DNA of 64,000 nt, taken from assembly GCA_964019135.1 (NCBI GenBank), contig OZ025253.1:35576548-35640547 (forward strand). Reading direction: 5' to 3'. The notes below the pieces were generated by a model that was not told where the DNA came from, did no database searches, and saw nothing but the letters and a program-made list of their open reading frames with translations. This document shows positions 22,690-33,536 of the stretch, piece by piece. The DNA is from Arenicola marina (Eukaryota > Annelida > Polychaeta > Arenicolidae). The number at the start of each line of letters is the position of its first letter. The stretch's first letter is position 1. A program made the translations under genes and the position numbers.

Positions 22690-23130
22690 CAGTGTACATA
22701 TGTTCAAATGAATTATTCATACGTGCAATTGCGTTGGGCATATGTGTAATTCAAAGTTACATGTGTGTAATTCCATTTTATATATATGTAATTCAATTTT
22801 ACATATGTGTAATTCAATTTTACATATGGGTAATTAAATTGTACATATGGGTAATTAAATTGTACATATGTGTAATTCAATTTTACATATGTATCATTAC
22901 ATTTTACATATGTGTGTACATATGTGCAATTTATTTGGACACATGTGCACATGAACTGGAAATATGTACAAATGATTTGGAAATATGCGTGCTTCAATTT
23001 TGCATATATGTCCAAATAGAGGTATTCGAACGTATCTTGAATTGAATTGAACATATGTTAAGTTCATGTCGATATATGTCAAAATTCAATAACACATGTG
23101 TAAATCATTTGGACATATGTGCAATTATTT
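22690..23130. repeat. 21-bp AT-rich minisatellite with ACATATGT core
   Basis: Units such as ACATATGTGTAATTCAATTT repeat about 20 times; the ACATATGT core is a palindrome. Because 21 is a multiple of three, both strands stay open (131 and 113 codons of FYICVIQ-type sequence). These frames are not genes. Confidence 0.92.
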
Positions 23131-23325
23131 AAATTAACCCAACTAACCCCGGAATGAGGCTATATTAGTGTAAACCAGCAATGGACAACAATTGTTATGT
23201 TAACAAGATACGAATTGGCTGATGATCATGAACACAACTTATAGACATGTCTCTGCATTTGCTTCGCTATGAAAAAATTGTGACAACAAGTATTCATGCG
23301 ACTGTGCTTTTTATTTCCCGCACAG

Positions 23326-23404
23326 TTTGCCGGACGACTACAGTCCACAATTGAGCGACGGAGAGCAAAATGAGCATCCAAAGACTGCCATCAAAAACGG
23401 CCAA
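23326..23404 (+). CDS. possible small exon (weak)
   Basis: TTCCCGCACAG precedes an open segment DDYSPQLSDGEQNEHPKTA ending CCAA|GTATGT. The SDGEQ.EHP.TA string loosely resembles the acidic part of the 21.4-kb exon (NDGEQHPTAL). It could be a decayed relative. Support is weak. Confidence 0.22.
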
Positions 23405-23769
23405 GTATGTATGATACACGATTTAGTGGGCAACCCTTTCCGGGATGAAGACGTTTTACCGCCGCCATTTCCGTTTATAATGTGTCGATCCGCCCTTTGT
23501 GAGACAGGGCGAGTGACAAAAAGAATAGCAAGGACAGTGATTGTCTTAACTCAATAGGCCAATGATGGTATGCTTTAAATAAACAATGAGAACCAAATAC
23601 CTATAGCACTATATGAAATTGGAGAGTTTATTAAAGTTGAAGGACCCGGGCTCAACAAAGAGAAGTGTATTGGGGTACATTTAGACACATATTAGTTATT
23701 CCAAAATAAAAATTTGCAATAGCTAAAGCAACCTTACATTCCCACAAAAATGCGCTTTGTTGGGGCTCC

Positions 23770-24085
23770 ATTAATATGTCTCAGGATGGCGCAAAGCAGT
23801 ATGTAGCAGCGCAACGATACGACAATACATCATATGTGTAGCGACAGGACAGTACATTATAGGTGTAGATACATGTCAATACATCATATGGTTAGCGATA
23901 TGACTGTACGGCATAGATGTATCGATATGACAGTACACCATAGAGTTAGGGATATGACAGTATACATCATAGAAGTCTAGCAAGGACAGTGCACCATATG
24001 TGTACCGATATGACAATACATCATTATAAGTGTAGCGACAAGAGCATATCCTGTGAAACGACAGGAAAGTAAATCATATGTGTAG
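23770..24085. repeat. degenerate tandem repeat
   Basis: GATATGACAGTACACCATA-like words recur about every 30-36 bases with strong divergence. A C run follows at 24089-24102. From 24100 to 25400 there is no gene, only G runs at 24419-24436 and 24563-24588. Confidence 0.6.
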
Positions 24086-25492
24086 ATGCCCCCCCCCCCC
24101 CCGCCTCCGCTTCATTATTATCAGGTACCACTCTGAAAGAACCACTTAACCTTGTGAATATATATATCCCTATCATTAACAAGGACCACTCTCAACCAAC
24201 TCCTTGATGTGGTGAATGTCCAATTCCCAATCAGGTAGAATTTAAAAAATTAAAAACAGAGAAAAAAGAAGCAAAGCCAGGTAATTTTAAGGACACCAAT
24301 ATGTTCTGTGATTTTATCTTTTTTTTATGAGACAAGCAATATTTTTTTACGCTAACGCTCCACTGACAGCAGGTGATCCCTTGCAAACATACTAAAAGCC
24401 CAGTGGGTGTGTGTGGGGAGGGGGCGGGGGGGGGCACTGTTACACAATTCTAGCGTCTAGCGGAGGTTTCCGAGGGTGCTTTGATGCCTGAGAGAGCGGA
24501 TATTTGTGAAGAAATAGTTACCCCTCTAACGGAAATATTAGACCTTGCGATGGGGGAAAGGGGGCGGTGGGGGTGGGGGGGGGGGGGGGTATGAAAATAT
24601 GCGTTTATTGAGCGGGTTGCCGCAAAAATAACCCTTCCGAGCTTTTTTTTCGGTGATAAAGGGAGGGAGGGGGCTTTACCGCGGAACTCTCCACACCCAG
24701 CCATGTATTAAGTACCCACAGGGAATAAAACAAGGGCTATAAAATGATCTGGTTGACATGGCGTGCCCGTGGAAGAACAATATATTTGCCCTGTGTTTAC
24801 ACGGGCCACGTGCGCCAAGGCAACTAGTATAATTATATTGTCCATGCATTAGCATATTTGCTACAGCGCGTCTGCTGCCAACCTGGGCGGGGAGGGGGTG
24901 GGGGGCGGCGGTATTTAATGCGATGCTGGGCTTGGGAGGGTATGCAACCGCTCCTACAAACGGAGCGTTCTCTGAATCGTAAAACAATAGCATTGCAGTA
25001 GAGACGGAATTTCGGTATCATTAAAATTTCACGGTCTTGCTTACACGTGTCAGTAAATTTCAAGGAAAATATTGGCCGAAACCTGACTCCACGGTATTTG
25101 TAAATTTAGCTGCCGGTATGCTAAATAAAGCCTAAACGATGACGATGAGTAATCCCGGGGCGTGGAGAAGGCGGGCGTCTCCGAAAATATGTGTCCATGG
25201 AACTGGTTTAAATACCCATTTCCAGCCTTGTGACATCAATGGGGATTTTTTTTAATAACACTCAGTTGCAATGCTCAAATAAACCCGCCAGACATCACTT
25301 GGCACCAATTTAAAGTATCTTGAATTTCTGAAACGAATGGGAGTCATCAGCATTGTCATGTTCGCTATGCAACCAGGAAACTATCGAATTTACATCTTCA
25401 TTGCCGTTAGGGTGTTATAATTTGTGAGCGGGTGAACACATGATAATAATATGATGAAACGTTTTGGGCATGGTGCGACCACTAGATCTTAC

Positions 25493-25675
25493 CCCGGATG
25501 TGGTCGTCGGCCTGCTGGTCGTCAAGTGTGTTCTGCGCGAAGAAGTAGTCCCAGTCCCGCGGTTCCGTGCATTCCACGGCCCCCAATGGGGCATTGTCCC
25601 TGCCGCTGTGGTCGGGTTTTTCAGTCGGTGCCATGGAATTTTCGCGCCGGTAGAAGTTCACTTTGATATGTCTGC
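25493..25675 (-). CDS. PTEKPD-type exon, copy 3 (intact)
   Basis: The acceptor AAGTTCTAG and donor CCGGG|GTAAGA bound 183 bases. They are open throughout and encode RHIKVNFYRRENSMAPTEKP, DHSGRDNAPLGAVECTEPRD and WDYFFAQNTLDDQQADDHIR. Both ends are phase 1, so the exon can be gained or lost without a frameshift. Copies 1 and 2 share the sequence but carry indels. I do not recognise the domain. It could belong to a minus-strand gene whose other exons are not evident here. Confidence 0.5.
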
Positions 25676-26920
25676 CTAGAACTTTGCAAGGCAAACCATT
25701 AGTGCCTTGTAGTAACATGAGGCTTTGAGACAAATATTCCTATTCTACTGATATATCATGTACGTATGTTGTATATCCATATTTTTGCAAAAAATCTCGT
25801 ACCGTACTGTCCTGCGTGCGGAATAAATGGAATTTTCTAGCTATCTAGTATACATCTACCCCACCGGTATTCAGGTGGTGATTTCAGCGTTGAGCGTGTT
25901 AAAACTTTCCTTGATTTTCCGCCGTAAAAAAAGATGGCTACCATAAGAACCAACCCGTACTTCAATCACCAGATATCAACAGCCCTCTCGATGTTAAGTG
26001 GTGTCATATAGATTGATATCCTTATGCCAGGGGGCCACCTTCCGTGTAGTACATTTGCACCGCCCCCCCTCCTGCCCCACTCGCCCTCCATCCACTCCAT
26101 ACTTAGATAATGCATGGAGCGTGTGTTATATGGTATTTATTTTATTATGACGAGAATGTTCAATTTTCGTTGTATCTCTGTCTATTTGTTTGTTTCTTCG
26201 CTGGTTTGTTTGATCGAGGTAGTAGGATGATAGCTTTTTGATACACCGGAAAAGACCGCCCCCCTTCCCCTCCCCCGGCTTTTCAATTTTTTAACATATC
26301 GGTTTGAAAACGCAGGTCACGAGTTAATTAAATCGCAATTGTTGGTCAAATGTCTTCGTTCTCATACTGCAGCGTATAATTAGCATAAATTAGTATGTAT
26401 ATAGGCAATAAACCTAAATGCGTATGTAAATATGCAACTCTTTGTTTACCTGCTATAGTACGGGATTTAATAAGACATTTGAGTGACTAAAGCTGTAATT
26501 ATTGTATCAACAATGGAATTAACCTTTCTTTGAAGTCTTTGTTCCCGTGTTATACTATGAAGCATAATTAGGATATATAAGTGAAAGAACTGATTCAGCT
26601 GTCAACTATGTCATTAATCATTGACTGAAGAATTCGTCATATAGTACGAGCTCCAAGTAACCACTATCTGAGTAACTGCATGATCGAATGACTTGTCAAT
26701 TGGAACATTACTCATACCAATAATCAAAGACTATTATGAATAGCTAATTGACTTGACAGCTGACAAAGTCAGGATGACCCAATCAGGATAACAAGACTCG
26801 AGTTGTTAACAAACCAATGAAGGGTGAAGATAACGATCTTTGTTATGACAGTTTAGTGGATCTAGAATTCGGCCCCTAGGATTACGTTTGGTGTGTTATC
26901 TTATGGTTTATGTTATGCAT

Positions 26921-27179
26921 TGGGGCCGGTGAGACAGCGCAGTGGGCTAGAGCGCTCGCATTGAGTGCTCTGGTCACCTGAGAGCCTAACGGCATGTGGG
27001 TCGGTGGTTCGAGCCCTGCTGTCGCCATGTCTGTGTAGTAGCAGGATAAAGATCCCATGTTTTTCTTCGTAAAGAGTAGGGGGTTACTCCCGGGGACATG
27101 GCTCCAGTCTCCATTTCTTCTCCCATTGACGCGATATGACCAAAAGTGGTTAAAGCGTCCTGAATAACCAAACCAAACC
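26921..27179 (+). mobile_element. tRNA-derived SINE (family S2) with 11-bp target duplication
   Basis: ATGTTATGCAT occurs at 26910-26920 and 27180-27190 as a perfect target-site duplication. The head starts near GACAGCGCAGTGGGCTAGAG (A-box region) and has a canonical B box, GGTTCGAGCCC, at about 27007. The ends GACAGC and GCTGTC can pair like an acceptor stem. The tail ends in AACCAAACCAAACC. It is non-coding and depends on a LINE for movement. Confidence 0.9.
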
Positions 27180-27529
27180 ATGTTATGCATCAAAAGAAAC
27201 TTGAATGGCCGTGTATAACAATATCGGGATCGAAAGCGTCAATCTGCATCCTAGGGGTCAAATATATTACGTCTGGCTTCGTCCCTGTCTTCCATGAGGA
27301 AGCCGACTATTGACAATACAAAAATAATCTATTACTATTTCTGTTCTGAAGCAGTGGTTTGTCCTAACATTAAACAATGACCAGACGTGTGGGGGACGAT
27401 CGACACACAACGCACCCACCACCTACCCCACAGCCAACCAGGTATCGATCTTAACACATCAAATGTTATTTTATTGAACAGGATAATTGTATTTTTGTAA
27501 AGATTTTATATGACAAAGCTTTCTCTAAG

Positions 27530-27729
27530 TGCGTTATAAAGTGCCCCTCCCAGGCTGGTGCTCCTGACTGGACACCTGAAGAGATAGCAAAACAACGTTT
27601 AAGTGTGTTGTGCTTTGAGTTGCTGATCGAGTACGAACACGGAACACAGTTGGATTTTTTTTCTATCAGGTAACAACTTTTCGTTGGCGAGGGCGCGAGT
27701 TGTCAACGACCACGGCACCGTTGCAGCAG
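27530..27729 (+). pseudogene. LCFELLIDY-type exon, copy b
   Basis: It encodes TPEEIAKQRLSVLCFELLIE, YEHGTQLDFF and then, after a frame break at about 27665-27675, material matching LARVRVAN...HGT. The donor GCAG|GTGAGG is intact. The orientation is opposite to copies a, c and d because it sits in the inverted arm. Confidence 0.5.
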
Positions 27730-27839
27730 GTGAGGCAAGGACGGACCTTTTAAACCACCTCTTCCCCCCACCCACCTCAGATGAGTGAAATTTTGGCGCT
27801 TTAAGCTGATTTTGCGCCCATGAAGGCTATTAAATTGGG

Positions 27840-27923
27840 CCCACAAAATCCCGATGCGATGAAATGGGCGGGATGATACTTGCCCAAGATGCAGGTTTCG
27901 AACCCACGACCCGTTGATCTGCA
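27840..27923 (-). mobile_element. SINE (family S1) fragment
   Basis: On the minus strand GGGTTCGAAACC is a near-perfect RNA polymerase III B box, and the body resembles 2300-2400. The A-box half is missing; the 22-bp satellite units begin exactly where it should be. Confidence 0.6.
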
Positions 27924-27990
27924 GATCCCCTCCTTATCGACACGAAATCCCCTCCTTATCGACAAGAGATGCCCTCCTTATCGACACGAG
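27924..27990. repeat. three units of the 22-bp satellite
   Basis: Three units of the GATCCCCTCCTTATCGAC-type 22-mer that makes up 46.26-53.49 kb. Dispersed repeat R2 follows at once, as it follows the large array. Confidence 0.9.
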
Positions 27991-27996
27991 ATAATG

Positions 27997-28245
27997 TTTT
28001 ATGTGTGTGCTGGCGGGTGTGATTGTATGGCCAGCTTTAATGGGTGTTTTCGGTGATGTGGGTGTGCTGACGGTTGTGTTGGCGTCCTGAGCCAAAGACA
28101 AACGTAAGGCCAATAGCAGTGCGCGAGCAAGTCAGGAAAGACCATACAACGACAATGAAAGTTCGACGATTGACTGAACTTGTATACAGTACGGGGGAAG
28201 TGTGGACTAGGCAATTATCTGACATCCCTATATCCCTATAGCTAG
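27997..28245. repeat. dispersed repeat R2, copy 1
   Basis: It matches 53995-54256 (GCTGGCGGGTGTGATTGTA, CCAATAGCAGTGCG, GTCAGGAAAGACCATACA, AGCTAGTTGA) at roughly 85-90%. It is non-coding. From 28250 to 28870 no gene is seen. Confidence 0.9.
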
Positions 28246-28879
28246 TTGACCCAGATAGCCGAGACATCGCAAGATGGCATTCTGACAAGAATGCTACAAT
28301 CAGGTGTAAGCAGATTCAAGTGAGCTCGCACTTTGTCGATAGTACGATAAATATGTAAAGGGAGTGAAAAAACAAGTGTTGTCCGCGGTAGAATTATGCG
28401 GAAACAGCCTGGTTGGATGGATGCATGGCTGCTCGAGCCCGGCCGTACGATGTACGAGGGCGTGGTGGTGGGGGGGGGGGGTCCCAAATCACGAAGAATA
28501 CATTTCTTAATTTTAAAAGAACTACCCGCACGCATACAACGGAAGGGGGAGGGGGGCATACATGATATATATTGATACAAATTGGCGATTGCCCGATTCA
28601 CGGTTATTTACTTAATCAATATTAAAATTCCCAGTTGACGCTTAATGAAAATCCTTGGTCACGATCGCCGGATAATACCCAATTCTTAGTTCACGAAGAA
28701 TTGTTTCCCTCATTCCCAGTTCATGGTACAAGTACAAGCCAGTTTCCGAGGAACGGACATATCGCTTGCCACCCCCTCCCCCCCACCTCATATTGGAGGC
28801 CTCCATCCCTCCTCGGAATAATTTCCCCATAACAACCACCCCCTCCCCCCGGATATACATCTTGGTTTTATTTCATTTA

Positions 28880-29580
28880 TAAATACTGCAAAATATAATC
28901 AATGTACATACCGGCGATTGGAAAATATTTGTTTCAGAGATTTTTTATTAAACTTATTCATGGGCAACAAATATTAACCATCATGTCAACCACATCACAT
29001 TTACAGGTGCTCTTAGTTGTCGTAGACGATATATAGAAAGAGGCAAAACCCCTTCACTTAAAAGACGGAAGCATAAAGGATTTTTGATACTCTAATGAGC
29101 AAGCTAAATAAGGGTAGATGACTTGGATAATTCCTACCCAGACACACCATGGTATAAGTGTGTAGACAAAAAAAGGCACAAGTAGCAGGTTCGACTATTG
29201 TTTAATATCCGTTATAGATAAAAACGAAATAGACCAATATTAAATTAACAAAAGCCATAATGTGTAACCACATTTTAGTCTGCTTTTTACCCTGTGTACT
29301 TTAAGTGTAAGTATCAGGTATAGGGGTCGTCACACCATTACCAATCGCTAAACAAGATATAAAGATGTTTACGTTTGCACATGCATTATGGGTACAATAG
29401 GTTTGATGGTGATATGCCAGATTGAATTAAATTGATTTAGTACATTGAATTCAATTGATGAAGTAGATTGCCGGGTCGATACGCCCTGTATTGGTGACTA
29501 ATAGCCACCGTGACCGGGTGTGATCGGGCCTCACCCTGCTAGCAAGTGGGGACAGGCAACCACGAGACTTATGCCGGGAA
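28880..29580. repeat. dispersed repeat R1, copy 2
   Basis: Same landmark order as 11395-12250. Its later part (ACCATTACCAATCGCTAA, TTTACGTTTGCACATGCATTA) also matches 54300-54370. Confidence 0.85.
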
Positions 29581-29679
29581 CCATGGAGCACGTACGTAGT
29601 TAGATAGCAGGGAACACCTAAACTTTTTTCAGTAGTTCCACACGTCGCTCAAGATATTGATATTGCACTCTAGAATAAT

Positions 29680-30230
29680 GTTTTCGCCCAAGCCAACGAA
29701 ATGCTCAGCAGAGAACGATACTGATTATTTACACTTGGTCGAGTGTCCCGGTGGCGTCGCTTTTACGGGACCCACCGACATTATTATTGCACATTAATAT
29801 CAAGATCATATTATGATTAATGTCATAATTATATTTTGTTAAACGATCATAACTAAGGAAGCTAGGTAACACTGTGTCGGAGTAGATCTTAGAAGAGTAG
29901 GTGACTGATTACAGAGGCATTGCCTTGTATATTTTGATCTAACCTTTATTGAATTTAAACAGACCGCACTTTTATTTCTGGTGCTGTAGTTCTGAATCGG
30001 AGAGTGTAGGTTCAAGCTTTTAAGATAAATCTGTCTAAATGGCAGAGTATCGGAGCAGTGTGTGTTCCGTGTTGACGAGAATTCGTGTTGGCCAAATGTG
30101 CATATAGCTTACGCTTATAACTCTCACTGTTCACATATTGTTGGTTCTTTTAACTGTGCCATTCGGCTTAATGTGCGTACATGTATTAATATTACAGATC
30201 AAGAGTATCAAGAGTTATGAAAAAAAACTA
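29680..30230. repeat. duplicated block (pairs with 55290-55680)
   Basis: TTGGTCGAGTGTCCC.GTGG.GTCGC and CCATTCGGCTTAATGT.CGTACATG.ATTAATATTACA.ATCAAGAGTATCAAGAG are shared. This copy holds about 360 extra bases between the two blocks. A translation ELVECPCGVAF in the other copy weakly recalls the CPCG motif of Penelope-like GIY-YIG domains, which is not enough to name it. Confidence 0.65.
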
Positions 30231-30800
30231 TTTAAATATTGATTAGGATATTTCTCGTGTCCATTGTAGTTGATTTTACATATTTATATGGGCGGTCATA
30301 TACCCACATACGGTATGGGTTGGCCAGTCGCTACACGAGCTATAAAGGCTGCCATATACTTACATAGGGTGGCTTACCCTGTCCCTACACCGCATACTGT
30401 GATTACTATAGCCCGATATATATTATGGGTTACATGTCGCCACAGGTTTGATAATGTAATGATAGTTAAAACATCGAAGTTAGTGAATAGATCAGCACCA
30501 ACGTTTAACACATTTGTCGCATTAATCTGCCCCAGCTTAGTGGCATACCCCACGGACGTTACCGGGGTGTATGTGTGCGTACGGGTGGGGATGGTGGGGA
30601 GGGGGTAGCTAGGTTGTGTAGTCGAGCAGACCAAACTAACCTTGTTACGCGTTATCCCATCACCGCGGGTCTCAAGGAGGCACTAAGTGGTTTCTTCCGG
30701 GAATCAAGGAGCACGTGCTGAGATACCACATGGTCTTTTTTTCTACCAAAATCTCTTCAAGTTAAATGCCACTTTAGACATATATGCAGGCATCAGTTTT

Positions 30801-30876
30801 GTCATTTTATCATTGTCGGTCAATACAACGTGTTAATGTTTATTGTTAACTTTTATTTACCGACGTTTAATACAAT
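30801..30876 (+). mobile_element. 5'-truncated LINE 3' end
   Basis: GTCATTTTAT, TCGGTCAATA, GTGTATTGTT-like and TACCGACGTT words match the 3' UTR of the LINE at about 44131-44207. Only the last ~76 bases before the tail are present, a dead-on-arrival insertion. Nothing else is recognised from 30880 to 31240. Confidence 0.75.
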
Positions 30877-31249
30877 ATATCGTTTCTAATCTTCATCCGG
30901 GCAAGATACGTGTTACTAAACCGCTTTCAAATATATGTTTCCTAGTGGCTACTAAAGCCATTTATCAGGTGATATCATTTTCATATTCAATATGAATATC
31001 TCATCTCGTCAAAATAAATTCAAGCAGCGAAAACCCCCCAGATGGCAAGGTTGACTCGGTTATATACGTTGAAACGCCTCGACCATCAGTGTCGGCCCGA
31101 CATCGATATTTGAGATCGGTACCAATTTTATCATCCCGACAAGCCTACTGTAAGAACACAGAACAATACACATATTCTGATAATGGTTTGCTAGTTTTAT
31201 TTAGGTTAGTATGTATTACAGAAGGCCCCAATTCCAAGAGGCGATAGGG

Positions 31250-31370
31250 GACGGCCCAGTAGCCCAGTGGGTTAGAGCGCTCGACTTGAATGCTCTAGCC
31301 ACTTGTGACTCCGCTGTGGCCATGTCTGTGTGGTCGCGCGATAAATATCCCATGTCGCACAAAACTTGGT
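31250..31370 (+). mobile_element. SINE (family S2) fragment
   Basis: CCCAGTGGGTTAGAGCGCTC and CCATGTCTGTGTGGTCG..CGATAAATATCCCATGT match the SINE at 26921. The B box has been lost and the 3' part is replaced by repeat R1 sequence from about 31365. Confidence 0.7.
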
Positions 31371-31850
31371 ATAGGTGTGTAGATAAAAAAGAGGCACAAG
31401 GAGCAGGTTTGAGGTTTGTTTAATATCCGACATAGACAACAACAAAATAGACGAATATTTAATTAACAATAGCCCCAAAGGGTGATCATTTCTGTCTGCA
31501 TTTGTATGCAAGTATTATTATCAGGTACTAAACATTTGTACATACCCATATATATTATGGCTTGCTCTGGCGAAACAGGTTTGATACTGAAATGCCAGAC
31601 TGAATTCAATTGATTTAGTAGATTTAATTGCGCGGATTTATCAGATTGACTTGACCACCAAATCTTACCCCCCCCCCCCCCCCCCCCCAACCCCCAACCA
31701 TTCTTCCCCTACCCATTTGCCGGATCAATAAGCCCCTTGTGGGTAACTAACAGCCAGCGGGACCGGGTGTGACCGGGCCTCACCCTACTAGCGGGCGGGG
31801 ACAGGGAGGTGGGGGAGGGGGACGTGGGGAGCTCCGGTATTCAGTCACGT
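31370..31850. repeat. dispersed repeat R1, copy 3 (partial)
   Basis: It shares the GGCACAAG.AGCAGGTT.GA, ATTAACAATAGCC and GTGACCGGGCCTCACCCTACTAGC landmarks with the other copies. It contains a 19-base C run (about 31670-31688). From 31870 to 32750 no gene is seen. Confidence 0.75.
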
Positions 31851-32912
31851 TGTTGAGCTTCAGATATAAATCAGCATAATGTTTTCGCCAAAGTCAATAA
31901 ACTACACTTCAGATAATAAACACACTGAACAAAACTCAGTAGTTACACTTGGCCGGCAGACCCAGTTGCGGGGTTACAAATAGCAGCGGAAGGGGGTCCA
32001 GAGTCTCAAGAGCCCATCCCCTGTTAGACAGCGGGAGTGTGGGTGGGGGGGGGGGGGCCCACAATAGGCAGTATACAATATTTTAGGACTTCACATCTAA
32101 GCTGGCCTACAGTTACCATTGAAAAAGAACATCGTCACTTAAGATAGGTGTATATTGGAGTGGGGGTGGGTTAAGACCCACCAAGGCCTCCCATTTACTT
32201 ACGACGCGAGGGGAGGGGATATTACGACCAGGAAGACTTTTGGCTGGTGCAAAAACAACACGTTCTGTGTACCCAAACGACCTGGCGCCAGTCGATAAGG
32301 GTGTCGAATTTACAATTCAATACACAGCAGCAGTTCTCGTCGTCATAAAATTGCTATGATTTCCTTCTACACATCGTAAAAAAACGGCCTTTTTGTGCCG
32401 GTAAAGAACAGCTCAGTGCCCGCCTGCCTAAAAACTGCCCTGCCAAAATCCTTCTCACGGGCAGGCGGATTTCGGGCTAAAACCCGGAAGGTGGAGTGGG
32501 GGGGAGGAGTGGCCACCAATTCAGGCGGTCCACAAAATAATATGGCGGGGTAAGCATCCATGTTCCACGTGAGGTGTACAGCTACCATTGATAAAACAAC
32601 ACCCGAAGTAGAAAAAGTGGGGGTTCGGAGCCACCAGGGCATACCCCATCCCCAAACTTACGACAGGGGAGGGGGGTTTTACGACCAGGGGAGATCAAAA
32701 CAAGGGCGATCGAAAATTAATATGAGGCGTCCACATGTTACCAAGCGTACAATTACCATAGGAAAAAAAGAGCATCAGCGCTTGAAAGAGGATGGGTTTT
32801 AGACCCCTCAAGAGCCCCTTCCCTCCTCCCCGACTTACACAAAAAATGTGGGCATACAAGACTCTTATCTGAGGTTGGTTGACTGGGGGAGGGTTTAAAC
32901 GGCCCGTCTCAC

Positions 32913-33055
32913 CTGCTACATATGTGCCGTAGTCGTTGGCAACCCGCGCCCCCGCCAAAGACAAGTTGGAACATGCTATAAAAATGTCGTTGGTATCAGT
33001 CCAGGTGTCATGTCAGGAGCAGCAGCGACAGGGATGGGTAATTTATAACGCACGA
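32913..33055 (-). pseudogene. LCFELLIDY-type exon, copy c (internally deleted)
   Basis: The donor GTAGCAG|GTGAGA and the 3' coding part (RGRGLPTTTAHM in the shifted frame) are present. The central VLCFELLIDYEDGTQL segment is deleted, leaving a join between TPG and the IF.SMF part. It is a dead copy. Confidence 0.55.
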
Positions 33056-33422
33056 CCACTTAGAAAAAAGCTTATCATGTCAAACATCTCCAAAAAGACG
33101 GTTCCCCGGTTCGTTAACATACGACACTTCGCACTGTTAGCGAAGATCGGTACTTGGTTGGTTGTGGGGCAGGCGGTGTGTGCGTCAAAGCAAGCAATCA
33201 ATTTTTTTTAAAAGCCGTATGATAAGCTCTGGGGCCATATATATCGCCGATAAAGGCTGTATGCTATCTCAGAGACCGGCGGCTGACAGGACGCGAGGTT
33301 GACTGGGAACAGCTGTATAACTTTAGTTCTCTTGCGTGGCATGACGACATAGAAAGTGAAGAAAGAAGTACATTGTGTATGCTATTATTGCGAAAACATC
33401 GCAATATCATTTACACATACGG

Positions 33423-33536
33423 ATGCCTGGCACCCAGGGAAGACGACAGAGGAGGCGACCGACAAACAGTGACACCGGCGACGACAGCACACTCTGCTTC
33501 TTCACACAAGATCTGACATCAGTACTTCATAAAGAG
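33423..33536 (+). CDS. predicted first coding exon of the Mab-21-like gene
   Basis: ATG starts MPGTQGRRQRRRPTNSDTG, followed by DDSTLCFFTQDLTSVLHKE and the donor AAAGAG|GTAACG in phase 0. Assignment to this gene rests on phase, strand and position only. Confidence 0.45.

Larger units (their letters stand above)
25480..27780. repeat. inverted segmental duplication, right arm
   Basis: Partner of 12550-16160 in reverse order. A SINE with its own target duplication (26910-27190) interrupts this arm and is absent from the other, so it inserted after the duplication. The two arms are about 9.3 kb apart. Confidence 0.8.

Noticed and set aside
26921..27010. A functional tRNA gene (A box, B box, pairing ends)
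   Set aside because: It is the head of a 259-base SINE with a target duplication and tail; the anticodon arm is not canonical.
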